Below, in pieces: positions 52,901-62,787 of a stretch of 64,000 bases of DNA. Source of the DNA: Ensifer adhaerens (lineage in GTDB: Bacteria > Pseudomonadota > Alphaproteobacteria > Rhizobiales > Rhizobiaceae); NCBI RefSeq assembly GCF_001270265.1, contig NZ_LGAP01000004.1, forward strand, positions 124,001 through 188,000, in the 5' to 3' direction. The notes beneath the pieces are model-generated. The model saw only the letters and a program-made list of their open reading frames with translations, ran no database searches and had not been told where the DNA came from. The position numbers and the translations under genes were made by a program. Within the stretch, counting starts at the first letter, position 1. Each line of letters begins with the position of its first letter.

Positions 52901-53182
52901 CAGGCGGCGATCGAGGCGAGCCGGCTGCGTCTGCGCCCGATCCTGATGACCTCGATGGCCTTCATCATGGGTGTCGTTCCCCTGGTGACGTCCACCGGCG
53001 CCGGCGCCGAAATGCGCTCGGCCATGGGCGTCGCGGTCTTTGCGGGCATGATCGGTGTCACCGCCTTCGGCATCTTCATGACGCCGGTGTTCTACGTGCT
53101 GATCCGCAAGCTTTCGGGCGAGCGGCCTTTGAAGCACGCCGGAGCGCATATCGAAGCACCTCATCTCGCGCCCGGAGAATGA
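49997..53182 (+). CDS. RND-family multidrug efflux transporter (HAE1)
   Basis: 1061-residue HAE1 pump similar to AcrB/MexB/SmeB. It starts MNFSRFFVDRPVFAGVLSVL and has twelve TM helices, two large periplasmic porter/docking loops (about 40-335 and 560-870) and the proton-relay Asp pair in TM4, GIVVDDAIVVVENVERN. A conserved Lys in TM10 lies near LIVLVGLSAKNAILIVEFA. It expels hydrophobic drugs, detergents or plant-derived toxins using proton motive force. It is co-directional with the adaptor and presumably controlled by the upstream LysR gene. AAGGGGGATACGTCA precedes the ATG. Confidence 0.95.
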   Translation: MNFSRFFVDRPVFAGVLSVLIFVGGLIGMTGLPISEYPEVVPPQIVVRAQYPGANPAVIAETVATPLEEQINGVEGMLYMQSQATADGLMTLTVTFELGTDPDQAQQLVQNRVSQAEPRLPEEVRRLGVTTVKSSPDLTLVVHLLSPNGQYDINYLRNYGVLNVKDRLARIDGVGQVQIFGGGDYSMRIWIDPQKAAERGLAASDVANAIRAQNVQAAAGVIGASPSVPGLDLQLSVNAQGRLQTPEDFADIVVKSGAGGEVTRLGDVARVEMGAADYSLRSLLDNKAAVGMGVFQAPGSNAIQISENIHKAMAELKLTMPDGVDYEIVYDTTQFVRASIESVIHTLLEAIALVVIVVIVFLQTWRASIIPLVAVPVSIVGTFAVMYVFGFSINALSLFGLVLAIGIVVDDAIVVVENVERNIEQGLSPIQATYRAMQEVSGPIIAIALVLVAVFVPLAFITGLTGQFYRQFALTIAISTVISAINSLTLSPALAALLLRDHHAPKDWLTRAMDKVFGWFFRGFNRFFGRSSEAYGRGVGRILSRKSLIMGVYIVLLGVTFVLFRAVPGGFVPAQDKQYLIGFAQLPDAATLDRSEDVIRRMSDIALKHPGVENAIAFPGLSINGFTNSSNSGIVFVALKPFEERTTPELSGGAIAMQLNQEFGAIQDAFIAMFPPPPVQGLGTTGGFKLQIEDKNGLGYQALDEATKAFLAKAHQTPELAGIYSSFQINVPQLYADLDRVKARQLGVEVTDVFETLQIYLGSLYVNDFNAFGRTYSVRVQADANYRSHADDIGKLKVRSQSGEMIPLSALLKVEQTVGAERAIRYNGFLSADINGGPAPGFSSGQAQAAIEKIAAETLPPGISFEWTDLTYQQILAGNSGMLVFPLALLLVYLVLAAQYESLTLPIAIILIVPMGIMAALAGVWLTGGDNNVFTQIGLIVLVGLSAKNAILIVEFARELELSGSTAVQAAIEASRLRLRPILMTSMAFIMGVVPLVTSTGAGAEMRSAMGVAVFAGMIGVTAFGIFMTPVFYVLIRKLSGERPLKHAGAHIEAPHLAPGE

Positions 53183-53213
53183 GGTGATACCAACCTGCCC
53201 CATATGCGCTTCG

Positions 53214-53239
53214 AGCGGGCCGGATCTTTCCGGCCCGCT
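53214..53239 (+). terminator. Hairpin after the RND pump gene
   Basis: An 11-bp perfect stem AGCGGGCCGGA/TCCGGCCCGCT with a 4-nt loop lies 31 nt after the stop. The T-run is weak (T-TACG). Confidence 0.65.
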
Positions 53240-53371
53240 TACGTTGAAGACAGATCGGTAGCCTCAGCCGTCGGCTGCACGTCCATCCTGCGTGACAGCC
53301 GCGCAACGATCGGATAAACCAGCACCCTCAATCCCATCGGCCCAAGCGCCACGCAGACGGCATATCGCTAC

Positions 53372-54565
53372 ATGACCCCCACCGATCCGATCGCCAATCT
53401 CGCCACCCTCATCCGTTGCCCTTCCGTTACGCCTGCCGAAGGCGGTGCGCTCTCGGCGCTCGAAGCCATGCTGCAGCCGCTCGGCTTTGCCGTCGACCGG
53501 GTCACGGCAAAGGAAGCGGGCACGCCCGATATCGAGAACCTCTATGCCCGGCTCGGCAGCGATGGCCCGCATCTGATGTTTGCCGGCCATACCGACGTGG
53601 TGCCGGTCGGCGACGAAAGTGCGTGGACCCACGGCCCGTTTTCCGCCGATATCGCCAACGGCGAAATGTATGGCCGTGGCGCCGTCGACATGAAGGGCGG
53701 TATCGCCTGCTTCGTCGCCGCCGTCGCGCGTTACATCGAAAAGCACGGACCTCCGAAGGGTTCGGTTTCCTTCCTCATCACCGGCGACGAGGAAGGCCCT
53801 GCCATCAACGGCACGACGAAGCTTCTCGACTGGGCGGCCGCCAAGGGCGAGCGCTGGGATGCCTGCCTGGTCGGCGAACCGACCAATCCGGACCGGCTCG
53901 GCGACATGATCAAGATCGGCCGCCGTGGCTCGCTTTCGGGCCGGATCACCGTCAACGGCATCCAGGGCCATGCCGCCTATCCGCATCTTGCCGACAATCC
54001 GGTGCGGGGCATCCTGCAGCTGACCCAAGCACTGATGGATCCGCCCTTCGACAACGGCACGGAAAACTTCCAGCCGTCGAATTTGGAAGTGACGACGATC
54101 GACGTCGGCAACAGCGCCGTCAACGTCATTCCGGCGAAGGCAAGCGCCGCCTTCAACATCCGCTTCAATGACACCTGGACCGCCGAGAGCCTGATGGCGG
54201 AGATCATCGCCCGGCTCGACCGCGCGGCGGCCGACGGTGCGCTGCGGGCGGGCCGCGATCCGGTCCGGTACGAGATCACCTGGAACGAGCGGCCGAGCCA
54301 TGTTTTCCTGACGCGCAACAATGCGCTGATTGATTCGCTCTCGGGCGCCGTCGAAGCGGTCACCGGCCAGCAGCCGAAGCTTTCGACCACCGGCGGCACC
54401 TCGGATGCGCGGTTCATCAAGGACTATTGCCCGGTCGTCGAATTCGGCCTTGTCGGCCAGACCATGCACATGGTCGACGAGCGCGTCGCCGTCGCCGATC
54501 TCGAAACACTGACGGGCATCTACGAAACCTTCATCGCCCGATGGTTCGGCCATGCCGCTGCTTGA
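53372..54565 (+). CDS. dapE: Succinyl-diaminopimelate desuccinylase
   Basis: 397-residue M20 metallopeptidase of the DapE type, removing succinate from N-succinyl-LL-diaminopimelate. Metal ligands include His in [13 protein letters not shown], Asp in [10 protein letters not shown], Glu in TGDEEGP, Glu in VGEPTNPD and His near [13 protein letters not shown] dimerisation domain lies about 180-295. With dapD (42.4 kb) it forms part of the succinylase branch of the lysine/DAP pathway. Its 3' end overlaps the following membrane protein gene by 14 nt. Confidence 0.96.
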   Translation: MTPTDPIANLATLIRCPSVTPAEGGALSALEAMLQPLGFAVDRVTAKEAGTPDIENLYARLGSDGPHLMFAGHTDVVPVGDESAWTHGPFSADIANGEMYGRGAVDMKGGIACFVAAVARYIEKHGPPKGSVSFLITGDEEGPAINGTTKLLDWAAAKGERWDACLVGEPTNPDRLGDMIKIGRRGSLSGRITVNGIQGHAAYPHLADNPVRGILQLTQALMDPPFDNGTENFQPSNLEVTTIDVGNSAVNVIPAKASAAFNIRFNDTWTAESLMAEIIARLDRAAADGALRAGRDPVRYEITWNERPSHVFLTRNNALIDSLSGAVEAVTGQQPKLSTTGGTSDARFIKDYCPVVEFGLVGQTMHMVDERVAVADLETLTGIYETFIARWFGHAAA

Positions 54566-55148
54566 GGAGGTTCTTGCCTATATCAAGGGCCTCTGGCTGC
54601 TGGTCCAGGGCAACGGTGAAGGTTTCCGCTGGCTCGATTTCAGCGAGAGCGGATTGTGGCGCTCGTTTGCGGCGATGCTCTGGTGCCTGCCGGCCATTGC
54701 CGTCACCTGGGCATCCTGGCGGCTTTATTATCTCTCGGCGATGCCGACCGGAACCACGGTCGGCTTCGGCTTCGCCTTCAAGCTGCTGGTCGTCGACCTC
54801 GTCAGCTGGCTGCTGCCGCTCGTGTTGATTTTTATCTTGGCGCGCCCACTCGGCTTTGCCGCCGCCGTCGTCCCGATCGTCGTCACCACCAACTGGCTTT
54901 CCGTGCCGCTGTCCTATGCGATGGCGGTGCCGGCGGCGATCCGCCTGGTCATTCCCGGCAGCGAGGGGCTGACGAGCCTGATCTGGCTGGTGCTGCTCTT
55001 CGCCAGCATCGGCGTGCTCTTCCGGCTGCTCCGCATCATCACCGGAAACCAGACGCTGCTGGCGTCGGCACTGACGGCGCTCTTTCTGCTGCCGTCAATG
55101 ATGATGGGCGAATTGCTGCAGCGGTTCTTCGGCCTGATCCCGGCCTGA
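54552..55148 (+). CDS. Conserved integral membrane protein
   Basis: 198 residues with a short cytoplasmic N-terminus ([19 protein letters not shown]) and four to five hydrophobic segments (about 38-58, 70-98, 100-122, 138-160, 166-185). No named domain is recognised. It overlaps dapE by 14 nt in a different frame, so it is co-transcribed and probably co-translated with dapE. The same gene follows dapE in related genomes, which supports it being real. Function is unknown. Confidence 0.75.
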   Translation: MPLLEEVLAYIKGLWLLVQGNGEGFRWLDFSESGLWRSFAAMLWCLPAIAVTWASWRLYYLSAMPTGTTVGFGFAFKLLVVDLVSWLLPLVLIFILARPLGFAAAVVPIVVTTNWLSVPLSYAMAVPAAIRLVIPGSEGLTSLIWLVLLFASIGVLFRLLRIITGNQTLLASALTALFLLPSMMMGELLQRFFGLIPA

Positions 55149-55173
55149 CAAACAACACGACAAGCCCGAAAAA

Positions 55174-55198
55174 CGTCACGCGCCCTCTGCGCGCGACG
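55174..55198. terminator. Hairpin between the membrane protein gene and truA
   Basis: The stem CGTCACGCGC/GCGCGCGACG (one A-C mismatch) has a 5-nt loop and lies in a 59-nt convergent spacer. No long T-run is present. Confidence 0.5.
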
Positions 55199-55207
55199 GT
55201 CTCCTTC

Positions 55208-55951
55208 TCAATAATCGACCTGCATGAAATAAAGCCCGTCGGGCGGCGCCACCGGGCCGCAGGCCTTGCGATCGCGCGCCTCGAGTGCCGCCTGCAGCTC
55301 GTCTGGCGTCCACTTTCCCTCGCCCACCAGCTTCAGCGAGCCGGCGAAGGAGCGGATCTGATTGTGCAGGAAACTCTGCGCGGTGGCGCGAATTTCGATC
55401 AGATCGCCGGTCCGGGTGACATCCAGCCGGTCGAGCGTGCGCATCGGGCTCGTCGCCTGGCAATGGGCGGAGCGGAAGGTGGTGAAGTCGTGATGGCCGA
55501 CGAGCCGCTGCGCGCCTTCATGCATCGCCTGCTGATCGAGCGGCTTCGGCACCCACCAGGCGCGTTTCGCCTCCAGTGCCAACGGCGACTGCCGACAGAT
55601 GATGCGGTAGAGGTAATGTCGGCGCAGGGCGGAAAACCGCGCATCGAAGGCGTCGGTGACCTCCTGCGCTTCGAGGATCGAGACGCCCTCGCCGGCCATG
55701 CCCAGATGCGCATTCAGCGCATTGCGCAGTGTGTGGGGCTTCCACTGGCGCGTCAGGTCCGCATGCGCCACCTGCCCGATGGCATGAACGCCGGAATCGG
55801 TGCGCCCGGCACCGCGGATCGAGACCGTCTCGCCGGTCAGCGACAGGATCGCCTTCTCAATCGCGCCCTGGACGGAGGGACCGTTGTCCTGCCGCTGCCA
55901 GCCGACGTAGTTCGAGCCGTCATATTCGACGGTCAGTCGAAACCGCGGCAT
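55208..55951 (-). CDS. truA: tRNA pseudouridine(38-40) synthase TruA
   Basis: 247-residue TruA. Catalytic Asp is in [15 protein letters not shown] (about residue 53), with [12 protein letters not shown] and [22 protein letters not shown] typical of the family. It isomerises uridines at positions 38-40 of the anticodon arm. Third gene of a def/fmt/truA minus-strand cluster; its ATG lies within the fmt stop (overlap), so the two are coupled. Confidence 0.96.
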   Translation of the reverse strand: MPRFRLTVEYDGSNYVGWQRQDNGPSVQGAIEKAILSLTGETVSIRGAGRTDSGVHAIGQVAHADLTRQWKPHTLRNALNAHLGMAGEGVSILEAQEVTDAFDARFSALRRHYLYRIICRQSPLALEAKRAWWVPKPLDQQAMHEGAQRLVGHHDFTTFRSAHCQATSPMRTLDRLDVTRTGDLIEIRATAQSFLHNQIRSFAGSLKLVGEGKWTPDELQAALEARDRKACGPVAPPDGLYFMQVDY

Positions 55952-56886
55952 CAGCCAACCCTCGTGCCGGCGGCAACCGGCGTGCCGCGAAGGAAGTCGC
56001 CAACGGCAAGCGCCTTGCCGCCCGCGCGCTGCAGCCGCGTCGGCCGTACGGCTCCTTCGCCGCAGGCAATGGTGAGATTATCGTCGAGCACGGTTCCGGC
56101 GGTTCCTTCTGCGGTCACGCGCTCGGAATTCAGAACCTTGACGCGCTCCGGCTTGCCGGCGATGTCGAGCTCGAACCAGGCGCCCGGAAAGGGTGACAGG
56201 CCGCGAATGTGGTCGTGCACTTCGCGCGCCGTCCTGGCGAAATCGATGCGGGTCTCGGCCTTACTGATCTTGGCGGCGTAGACGACGCCCTCCCCCGCCT
56301 GCTCGGTCAGCGGCAGATCATCCGCTTCGAGCTTGCCGATCGCTTCCTTCATCAGCGTGGCACCGACCTGCATCAGCCGGTCGTGCAGCTCGCCAGCCGT
56401 CATCGTCTCGCCGATCTGCACCGCCTTGGTGAGCGCGACCGGGCCGGTGTCGAGCCCCTTATCCATCTTCATCACCATCATGCCGGTCTCACGGTCGCCG
56501 GCCATGATGGCGCGCTGGATCGGAGCCGCACCGCGCCAGCGCGGCAGGAGCGAGGCGTGGCCATTGTAGCAGCCGAGCCGTGTTCCGGTCAGGATCGCCT
56601 CCGGCAACAGCAGGCCATAGGCGACGACGACGGCAACGTCCGCGTTGAACGCGCGGAAAGTCTGGCGGTCGGCCTCGTCCTTGAAGTTGACGGGCGTGAG
56701 CACGGGAGCGCCGAGCAGTTCGGCAGCCTGGTGCACCGGCGACTTCTGCAGATCGAGCCCCCGGCGTCCGCCGGGCCTGGGCGGCTGGGTGTAGACGGCA
56801 ACGATCTCGTGGCCGGCTCCCGCGAGTGCGGCCAGCGTCGGCACGGAAAATTCCGGCGTTCCCATGAAGATGATGCGAAGCGACAA
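55951..56886 (-). CDS. fmt: Methionyl-tRNA formyltransferase
   Basis: 311 residues. N-terminal formyltransferase domain (about 1-190) with [37 protein letters not shown] (catalytic Asn and His region) and [20 protein letters not shown]. The C-terminal OB-fold (about 205-305, [30 protein letters not shown]) binds tRNA. It formylates Met-tRNAi for translation initiation. It is downstream of def (105 nt) and overlaps truA. Confidence 0.97.
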   Translation of the reverse strand: MSLRIIFMGTPEFSVPTLAALAGAGHEIVAVYTQPPRPGGRRGLDLQKSPVHQAAELLGAPVLTPVNFKDEADRQTFRAFNADVAVVVAYGLLLPEAILTGTRLGCYNGHASLLPRWRGAAPIQRAIMAGDRETGMMVMKMDKGLDTGPVALTKAVQIGETMTAGELHDRLMQVGATLMKEAIGKLEADDLPLTEQAGEGVVYAAKISKAETRIDFARTAREVHDHIRGLSPFPGAWFELDIAGKPERVKVLNSERVTAEGTAGTVLDDNLTIACGEGAVRPTRLQRAGGKALAVGDFLRGTPVAAGTRVG

Positions 56887-56991
56887 GGCGGATACTCCGA
56901 CCGTTTGAAATCAGGCCCCTTCAAACGGGTTTACGCGCCTCAAATCAAGCCCTTCGAGGACAAAGCGCCCTGCGGGCGCTTTGTGCGGGAA

Positions 56992-57516
56992 TCAGATCGC
57001 CTTGGCGCCGCGGGTCTTTGCGGCCTTGGTGAACTTGCGGATCACCATGTCGCGCTTGAGCTTGGAGATGTGGTCGATGAACAACACGCCGTTCAAGTGA
57101 TCGATCTCGTGCTGCAGGCAGGTCGCCAGCAGGCCATCGGCCTTGACGATCTGCTCCTTGCCGTCGCGGTCGAGGTGCTTGACGATAACCATCGCCGGAC
57201 GCTCGACTTCGGCGTAATAGTCCGGAATGGAGAGGCAGCCTTCCTCATACACCGAGAACTCGTCGGATGAATCGACGATTTCGGGATTGATGAAGACGCG
57301 AGGGGTCTTCTCGTCCCCTTCCTTGGAGACGTCGAGCACGAGCATGCGCTTCGCCACACCGATCTGGATGGCAGCGAGCCCGATGCCCGGGGCGTCGTAC
57401 ATGGTCTCGAGCATATCGTCGGCCAGGCGACGGATGTCGGCATCGATGGTTTCGATCGGGGTCGAGACCTGACGCAGGACAGGATCGGGGAGGATGATAA
57501 GCGGCTTGATCGTCAT
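56992..57516 (-). CDS. def: Peptide deformylase
   Basis: 174-residue iron/zinc hydrolase removing the N-formyl group from new proteins. The three motifs are present: [10 protein letters not shown] (motif 1, with Ile for the usual Pro), EGCLSIP (motif 2, metal Cys) and QHEIDHLNG (motif 3, metal His and catalytic Glu). The start MTIKPL has GGGAG 5 nt upstream. It pairs functionally with the neighbouring fmt. The 51-nt GC-rich spacer to fmt shows a short GGGCGC hairpin. It is divergent from rmuC. Confidence 0.96.
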   Translation of the reverse strand: MTIKPLIILPDPVLRQVSTPIETIDADIRRLADDMLETMYDAPGIGLAAIQIGVAKRMLVLDVSKEGDEKTPRVFINPEIVDSSDEFSVYEEGCLSIPDYYAEVERPAMVIVKHLDRDGKEQIVKADGLLATCLQHEIDHLNGVLFIDHISKLKRDMVIRKFTKAAKTRGAKAI

Positions 57517-57667
57517 ATCGCTCCCATAACCGATCTTTCCGTCCGGGTGCAAGAAAATTGGCGCGCACTCTGCAGGCGTCCCGGCAATGTCGCCTCGCGT
57601 TAACCGCGCCGGGCGAATGTTCTTGTTTTGATCTAGTGTTGAAAAGAGAATCTGTTAGGCTTGCCGC

Positions 57668-58861
57668 ATGGAACCTGCGCCAATTTCGTTCGATCAGCCC
57701 GTTTTTCTCATCGGCACCGTGCCGGTCACTGTCGCCCATCTCTGCATGGTTCTGGCCGTGCTGGCAGTCGGCTTCGTGCTGATGTCCCTTTCGCGGCGGC
57801 GGCGGGCTGGTGACGACGAGCGCCATGAACAGATGGCCATGCTTCTGGCAGCGCAAACGGAAATGCAGGGCCGCATCGCGGCGATGGCCGACGTGTTCGG
57901 CACCCGCCAGGCGGAGTTGAACCAGACGCTGAGCCAGCGGATCGACGGCATGACGCACCGGATCGGCGCCTCGATCAGCGAGCAGACCAAGGCGACGCAC
58001 GAAAACCTGCGGCGACTTCAGGAGCGTCTGGCGGTGATCGACACCGCCCAGAACAACATCCAGTCGCTGGCAAAGGACATGGCGGGGCTACAGGCCATCC
58101 TTTCGAACAAGCAGACGCGCGGCGCCTTCGGCCAGTCGCGCATGGAGACGATCGTCGCCGACGGCCTGCCGATGGGCGCCTTTGCCTTCCAGACGACGCT
58201 CTCCAACGGCGCCCGCCCGGACTGCACCATCCGCATGCCGAACGACCAGCCGCCGCTGGTGATCGACGCAAAATTTCCGCTGGAAGCCTGGAACGGCATG
58301 CGGGATGCGGCAACCCCGGAACGCCGCCAGCAGATGGCGCAACTCTTCCGCCGCGACATGGAGGTGCATGTCCGCGATATCGCCAGCAAATACCTGATCC
58401 CCGGCGAAACGCAGGAGACGGCTTTCCTCTTCGTTCCGTCCGAATCGATCTTCGCCGAGATCCACGAGCATTTCGAGGCGATCGTCCAGAAGGCGCACCG
58501 GCAGCGGATCGTCATCGTCTCGCCGTCACTGCTGCTGCTGTCGATCCAGGTGATCCAGGCAATCCTCAGGGACGCCCGCATGCGCGAGCAGGCACACCTC
58601 ATCCAGGGCGAAGTGGCTCGGCTGATGGAAGACCTGACGCGTCTCGACGAACGGGTGCGCAAGCTGCAGGGACACTTCGCCATGAGCCAGAAGGACGTTG
58701 AAGAGATCCTCATCTCCTCGGGCAAGCTTGCGCGCCGCGGCGCCAAGATCGAAGCGCTGGAACTTGAGGCGGAAGGCGCGGCGCGGCCGGACGACGAACC
58801 GCGCCATGCCGTCGACAATCGCGTCGGGCAATTGCGCCTCAGGGTGGTTGACGAGGACTGA
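57668..58861 (+). CDS. rmuC: DNA recombination protein RmuC homologue
   Basis: 397 residues. One N-terminal membrane helix (about 18-40), a coiled coil (about 48-150, HEQMAMLLAAQTEMQGRIAAMADVF, LQERLAVIDTAQNNIQSLAKDM) and the RmuC nuclease-like domain (about 160-340: LSNGARPDCTIRMP, VIDAKFPLEAW, ETAFLFVPSESIFAEI, IVIVSPSLLLLSIQVI). It is PD-(D/E)xK-related and limits inversions and rearrangements at short inverted repeats. Given how many palindromic repeats this genome holds, its role may be notable. It is monocistronic and divergent from def. Confidence 0.93.
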   Translation: MEPAPISFDQPVFLIGTVPVTVAHLCMVLAVLAVGFVLMSLSRRRRAGDDERHEQMAMLLAAQTEMQGRIAAMADVFGTRQAELNQTLSQRIDGMTHRIGASISEQTKATHENLRRLQERLAVIDTAQNNIQSLAKDMAGLQAILSNKQTRGAFGQSRMETIVADGLPMGAFAFQTTLSNGARPDCTIRMPNDQPPLVIDAKFPLEAWNGMRDAATPERRQQMAQLFRRDMEVHVRDIASKYLIPGETQETAFLFVPSESIFAEIHEHFEAIVQKAHRQRIVIVSPSLLLLSIQVIQAILRDARMREQAHLIQGEVARLMEDLTRLDERVRKLQGHFAMSQKDVEEILISSGKLARRGAKIEALELEAEGAARPDDEPRHAVDNRVGQLRLRVVDED

Positions 58862-58911
58862 CGGTCTCGGGCACTCTCCGGCCAAAATCAGCAATTCGAC
58901 GGGACATCTTC

Positions 58912-59811
58912 ATGATCACTGTTCTTGGGTCCATCAACATGGACCTGATCGCCACGACCGCGCGCCTGCCGAAGCCCGGCGAAACCGTTGCCGGCTCTGG
59001 CTTTTCGACCGCCGCCGGCGGCAAGGGCGCCAACCAGGCGCTGGCCGCTCGGCGTGCCGGCGCTGCCGTTCACATGGCCGGCGCCGTCGGCTCGGACGGC
59101 TTTGCCGATGGCGCACTCGAATTGCTCCGGGAGGCCGGCGCCGACCTGTCGCTGACCAAGACCGTCGAGGAGCCGACGGGCACGGCGCATATTCTCGTCG
59201 GCGGTGACGGCGAGAATGTCATCGTCGTCGTTGCCAGCGCCAACGCAACGGTCAATGAGGCCGACGCTGTTGCCGCCGTCGACGGCATGAACGCCGGCGA
59301 TACCTTGATGCTGCAGCTGGAAATACCGGCGACCTCGGTCGAAAAGGCACTTGCCGAAGCCCGGCGCAAGGGCATTCGTTCGGTCATCAACATCGCGCCC
59401 TTGACCCCTGAAGCGGCGCGCCTCGGCCGGCTGGCCGATATCGTCATCGCCAACGAGACGGAATTTGAACTGTTGGCCGGCAAGTCGGGCATCGAAGGTT
59501 CCGAGCGCGAAGAGGCGATGAAAAGATTGCATGCCGAAACCGGGCATACGGTCATCGTCACGCTGGGTGCCGAAGGCGTCGTCGCGGTGCACGAGGGCGA
59601 GATCCATCATGCCCGGGGTCTCAAGATCGATCCGGTCGATACCGTCGGCGCCGGCGATACGTTCTGCGGTTATCTGGCCGCAAGCCTTGACGAGAAGCTG
59701 GCGTTTCCCGACGCGCTAAGACGCGCGGCGGTCGCCGGATCGCTTGCCTGCCTCAAGCGTGGTGCGCAGCCTTCGATCCCGGTCGCCTCGGAGGTAGAGC
59801 CGCGCATCTGA
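58912..59811 (+). CDS. rbsK: Ribokinase
   Basis: 299-residue PfkB-family kinase of the ribokinase type. It starts MITVLGSINMDLIATTARLPKPGET, with AAGGKGANQALAARRAG (substrate binding) and the anion-hole/catalytic DTVGAGDTFCGYLAASL near residue 242 (Asp as base). It phosphorylates ribose to ribose-5-phosphate. It lies 50 nt after rmuC. A nucleoside hydrolase, which releases ribose, is encoded 3 kb downstream on the other strand, which suggests a nucleoside-salvage context. Confidence 0.92.
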   Translation: MITVLGSINMDLIATTARLPKPGETVAGSGFSTAAGGKGANQALAARRAGAAVHMAGAVGSDGFADGALELLREAGADLSLTKTVEEPTGTAHILVGGDGENVIVVVASANATVNEADAVAAVDGMNAGDTLMLQLEIPATSVEKALAEARRKGIRSVINIAPLTPEAARLGRLADIVIANETEFELLAGKSGIEGSEREEAMKRLHAETGHTVIVTLGAEGVVAVHEGEIHHARGLKIDPVDTVGAGDTFCGYLAASLDEKLAFPDALRRAAVAGSLACLKRGAQPSIPVASEVEPRI

Positions 59812-60202
59812 TGTCGCGGCTTCGGCCTTGACGCGCGTCGTGTGAGGAGCATCGCACGGCGCAGCTTGCGGCTCGCCCTCGCGCCAAAGCCATCAGGCGC
59901 GCGATGCGACTGGTCTAAATTCACGTTATCGCCGACCTTTGCGCAATCCGGACAGTCTTTGTCGCGGAGATAGAACTTCGCGCGCAGAATCTCCATCAGC
60001 GGGGCATGAATTAGCCATCGCGTTGGCCCTATCTTAAGATTTGGTCGTCTATTCAAGACCATGAGAAAGCCGGTTCCGAAGGGATGGGCAGTCTCCTTAA
60101 TGCCGGTCGGCATCTGGCGCTCCATGATGGAGTTTCACCCACATTGTGAAATGCGTTTGCCGCAGGTTTCCGCCTGCGGACCTCCCAGCACGTGAGGATT
60201 TC
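59812..60202. other. 391-nt gene-free spacer before the second chemoreceptor
   Basis: No convincing gene is present; a minus-strand open frame here continues antisense to rbsK and is rejected. Seen: a short hairpin CGCAGG/CCTGCG at 60161-60178, and AT-richer sequence with TCTTAAGATTTGG near 60032 that may be the chemoreceptor promoter. Confidence 0.45.
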
Positions 60203-62611
60203 ATGTTCAAGTTCCAAGCCAAATCGCTGGCGACCAAGCTGATCGCGGTGACGGGCGGCACGATCGCGCTCGTGTTGCTCGCCTCGAACTTCGTTCTCAT
60301 CTCCCAAACACAGGACCGCGTCGAAACGCTGGTGCTCGACCAGGCAAGCGGCGAAGCAAAAGCCATCGCCTCTGATATCGCCGGCGGCATCGGCGAGCTG
60401 GCAAGCGCGTCGCGCTCGATGGCCGGCATCCTTGGCCGCAGCCACGCGGAAAAGTCGATGGAACGCGCCGGCGTGATCAACATCCTGCGGGCCAATCTCG
60501 AGCAGAACCCCTTTGCCTTCGGCAGCTGGTTCGCCGAAGAACCCAAGGCCTTCGACGGCCGCAAGGAGGAGGTGGCCAACAACAAGGAGCTGGGTGCAAA
60601 CGAGGAAGGCATCTTCGCCCCCTATTGGTCCAAGAACCGCAACAACGAAATCCAGTTCTCGACCTTCCGCGCGGACTACGCTGCAGAATGGTACAGCCTT
60701 GCCGCAAAGAGCGGCAAGGGCGCGATCACGCCGCCCTATACCGCGCAGGACACCGACGTCCCGACCGCGATGAGCTCGATCGCCTATCCCGTCATGTCGA
60801 AAGGCAAGCTGATCGGCGTCTCCGGCGTCGACATCTCGCTCGCCTCGCTGGCGGACGGCCTCTCCAAGCTGAAGCCGTTCGATACCGGCCGCGTCTATCT
60901 GCTCTCCGAGTCCGGCAAATGGCTGGTCGCGCCGATCCCGGAGCTTTTGCTCAAGGATTATGACGGCGAAGGCAACGAGATCGTCAAGAAGGCACTGGCA
61001 TCCGGTACGTCGGGCGTCATCAAGAACCTATCCTATGATGGCCACGAGCCCTTCGACCGCGTCGTCTATCCCTTCGCCGTTTCCGGCGTGAACGCCAGCT
61101 GGGTCGTGCTCGTCGACGTACCGCGCACGGCGATCAACGCGCCAGTCCGCGACCAGACCTATATGATGATCATCGGCGGCCTCGTCGTGCTCGGCGCGGT
61201 GCTGCTCGGCCTTTATTTCGCTGTCCGCGGTTTCGTTCAGAAGCCGCTCGCCGGCCTCGTCAAAGACGTTAGGAACCTCAGCAACGGCGACTACAGCAAT
61301 TCGATCACCGGCCAGGACCGCTCCGACGAGACGGGCCAGGTCGCAAAGGCGCTCGAAGGCTTCCGCCACCAGCTGGCCGACACCAAACGCCTGGAAGGCG
61401 AGGCTCGTCACGAACGCGAGCAGGCCGAGCACGAGCGCAGCCGCTCCGAGACCGAGCGGGCTGAATCCAGCGCCCTTCAGCGCGACATCGTCGCCCGGCT
61501 CGGCAAGGGCCTGTCGCACCTCTCCTCCGGCGACCTCGCCTTCCGCATCACCGACGAATTCCCCGGTGAATACGCCCAGCTGAAGCGCGACTTCAACGCG
61601 ACGATGGATAGCCTCGAAGAGACGATCCGCACCGTCAACCACTCGGTCGTCAACATCGGCAACGGCACCAGCGAGATCAGCAGTGCCGCCAACGATCTGT
61701 CGCACCGCACCGAACAGCAGGCGGCAAGCCTGGAAGAGACCGCCGCAGCCCTCGACGAGCTGACCTCGCAGGTCAACGCCAGCGCCGAGAACGCCAAGGT
61801 CGCCGCCAAGTCGGTGGAAGTGGCCAGCAGCGATGCCGGCCAGTCGGGCGAGGTCGTGCAGAAGGCGATTGCCGCGATGAAGGGCATCGAGCAGTCGTCG
61901 CACGAGGTCAGCCGCATCATCGGCGTCATCGACGAGATCGCCTTCCAGACCAACCTGCTGGCGCTCAACGCTGGCGTCGAAGCAGCCCGCGCCGGCGATG
62001 CCGGCAAGGGTTTTGCCGTCGTCGCACAGGAAGTCCGCGAACTTGCTCAACGCTCGGCAAACGCCGCCAAGGAGATCAAGACGCTGATCAACACCTCGGC
62101 GGGCCAGGTGCGCGAAGGCGTCGACCTCGTCGGTCGCGCCGGTGGTGCGCTTGAAAAGATCGCCGAACAGGTGGTCCAGATCAACGGCCTTATCCGCCAG
62201 ATCTCGAGCTCTGCTTCCGAACAGGCGGTCGGCCTCAAGGAAATCAACTCGGCCGTCAACCAGATGGACCAGGTGACCCAGCAGAACGCCGCGATGGTAG
62301 AGGAAACCACCGCTGCCGGCATGGCGCTCAACGAGGAAGCACGCTCGCTCAGCACGCTGGTCGCCCGGTTCCGCGTCGCACAGCGTTCGACGCAGGCGGC
62401 TCAGCCGACCTCAACGGAGATGCTGCGCGGCACGGCCGAGCGCATGCGCGCGGCGGAACGCCCGGCACCCGCCCCGGCCGCCGCCCCTGGCCGCGACGCG
62501 CGTCCGGCACAGAGCGCTGCGCGCACCGGCTATACGCCGTCGACACAGCGCGTCCTGACTCAGACATCAGGCGCCAACGCGCTCGCCCAGGACAATTGGG
62601 AAGAATTCTGA
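60203..62611 (+). CDS. Methyl-accepting chemotaxis protein with dCache sensor and NWEEF tether
   Basis: 802 residues. TM1 about 11-32, a large dCache-type periplasmic sensor (about 35-330, with [18 protein letters not shown] and [10 protein letters not shown] characteristic of ligand-binding Cache domains), TM2 about 334-356 and HAMP (about 357-410). A charged coiled coil (about 415-450), a second HAMP-like segment and the signalling hairpin (about 520-730, [21 protein letters not shown]) follow. It ends NWEEF. The W-Y...PY...D pattern is like amino-acid or amine-binding dCache sensors, but the ligand is unproven. Start MFKFQAKS, 5 nt after GTGAGG. Confidence 0.92.
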   Translation: MFKFQAKSLATKLIAVTGGTIALVLLASNFVLISQTQDRVETLVLDQASGEAKAIASDIAGGIGELASASRSMAGILGRSHAEKSMERAGVINILRANLEQNPFAFGSWFAEEPKAFDGRKEEVANNKELGANEEGIFAPYWSKNRNNEIQFSTFRADYAAEWYSLAAKSGKGAITPPYTAQDTDVPTAMSSIAYPVMSKGKLIGVSGVDISLASLADGLSKLKPFDTGRVYLLSESGKWLVAPIPELLLKDYDGEGNEIVKKALASGTSGVIKNLSYDGHEPFDRVVYPFAVSGVNASWVVLVDVPRTAINAPVRDQTYMMIIGGLVVLGAVLLGLYFAVRGFVQKPLAGLVKDVRNLSNGDYSNSITGQDRSDETGQVAKALEGFRHQLADTKRLEGEARHEREQAEHERSRSETERAESSALQRDIVARLGKGLSHLSSGDLAFRITDEFPGEYAQLKRDFNATMDSLEETIRTVNHSVVNIGNGTSEISSAANDLSHRTEQQAASLEETAAALDELTSQVNASAENAKVAAKSVEVASSDAGQSGEVVQKAIAAMKGIEQSSHEVSRIIGVIDEIAFQTNLLALNAGVEAARAGDAGKGFAVVAQEVRELAQRSANAAKEIKTLINTSAGQVREGVDLVGRAGGALEKIAEQVVQINGLIRQISSSASEQAVGLKEINSAVNQMDQVTQQNAAMVEETTAAGMALNEEARSLSTLVARFRVAQRSTQAAQPTSTEMLRGTAERMRAAERPAPAPAAAPGRDARPAQSAARTGYTPSTQRVLTQTSGANALAQDNWEEF

Positions 62612-62630
62612 TCGGAAGCCCATAAAACAA

Positions 62631-62665
62631 AAAAAACGGCGCCTCTCGGGGCGCCGTTTTCTTTT
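62631..62665. terminator. Bidirectional intrinsic terminator after the second chemoreceptor
   Basis: The stem AAAACGGCGCC/GGCGCCGTTTT has a 6-nt loop, an A-run on the left and T-rich sequence on the right. Confidence 0.92.
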
Positions 62666-62733
62666 GTGATTTCGGCCTTAAGCGCGTCGCGATCTTTCAG
62701 ATCCGCCACTGCACTTTAGGTTCTTGTTTTTTC

Positions 62734-62778
62734 GCATGTCCTTGTCGCAAAACCGCTGAACACTTTTGCGCGACATGC
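62734..62778 (-). repeat. Stop-codon-adjacent structured repeat, copy D
   Basis: It starts 9 nt after the TGA of the nucleoside hydrolase (minus strand). Outer stem GCATGTC/GACATGC, inner stem CGCAAAA/TTTTGCG, loop GTGTTCAGCGG. Both stems pair perfectly. A T-rich tract (CGAAAAAACAAG on the minus strand) follows. Confidence 0.83.
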
Positions 62779-62787
62779 TCAATGCGA

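Noticed and set aside
59670-60125. 151-codon minus-strand frame
   Set aside because: Most of it is antisense to rbsK, with no ribosome site and no recognisable family; the GC-rich genome makes such long shadow frames common.
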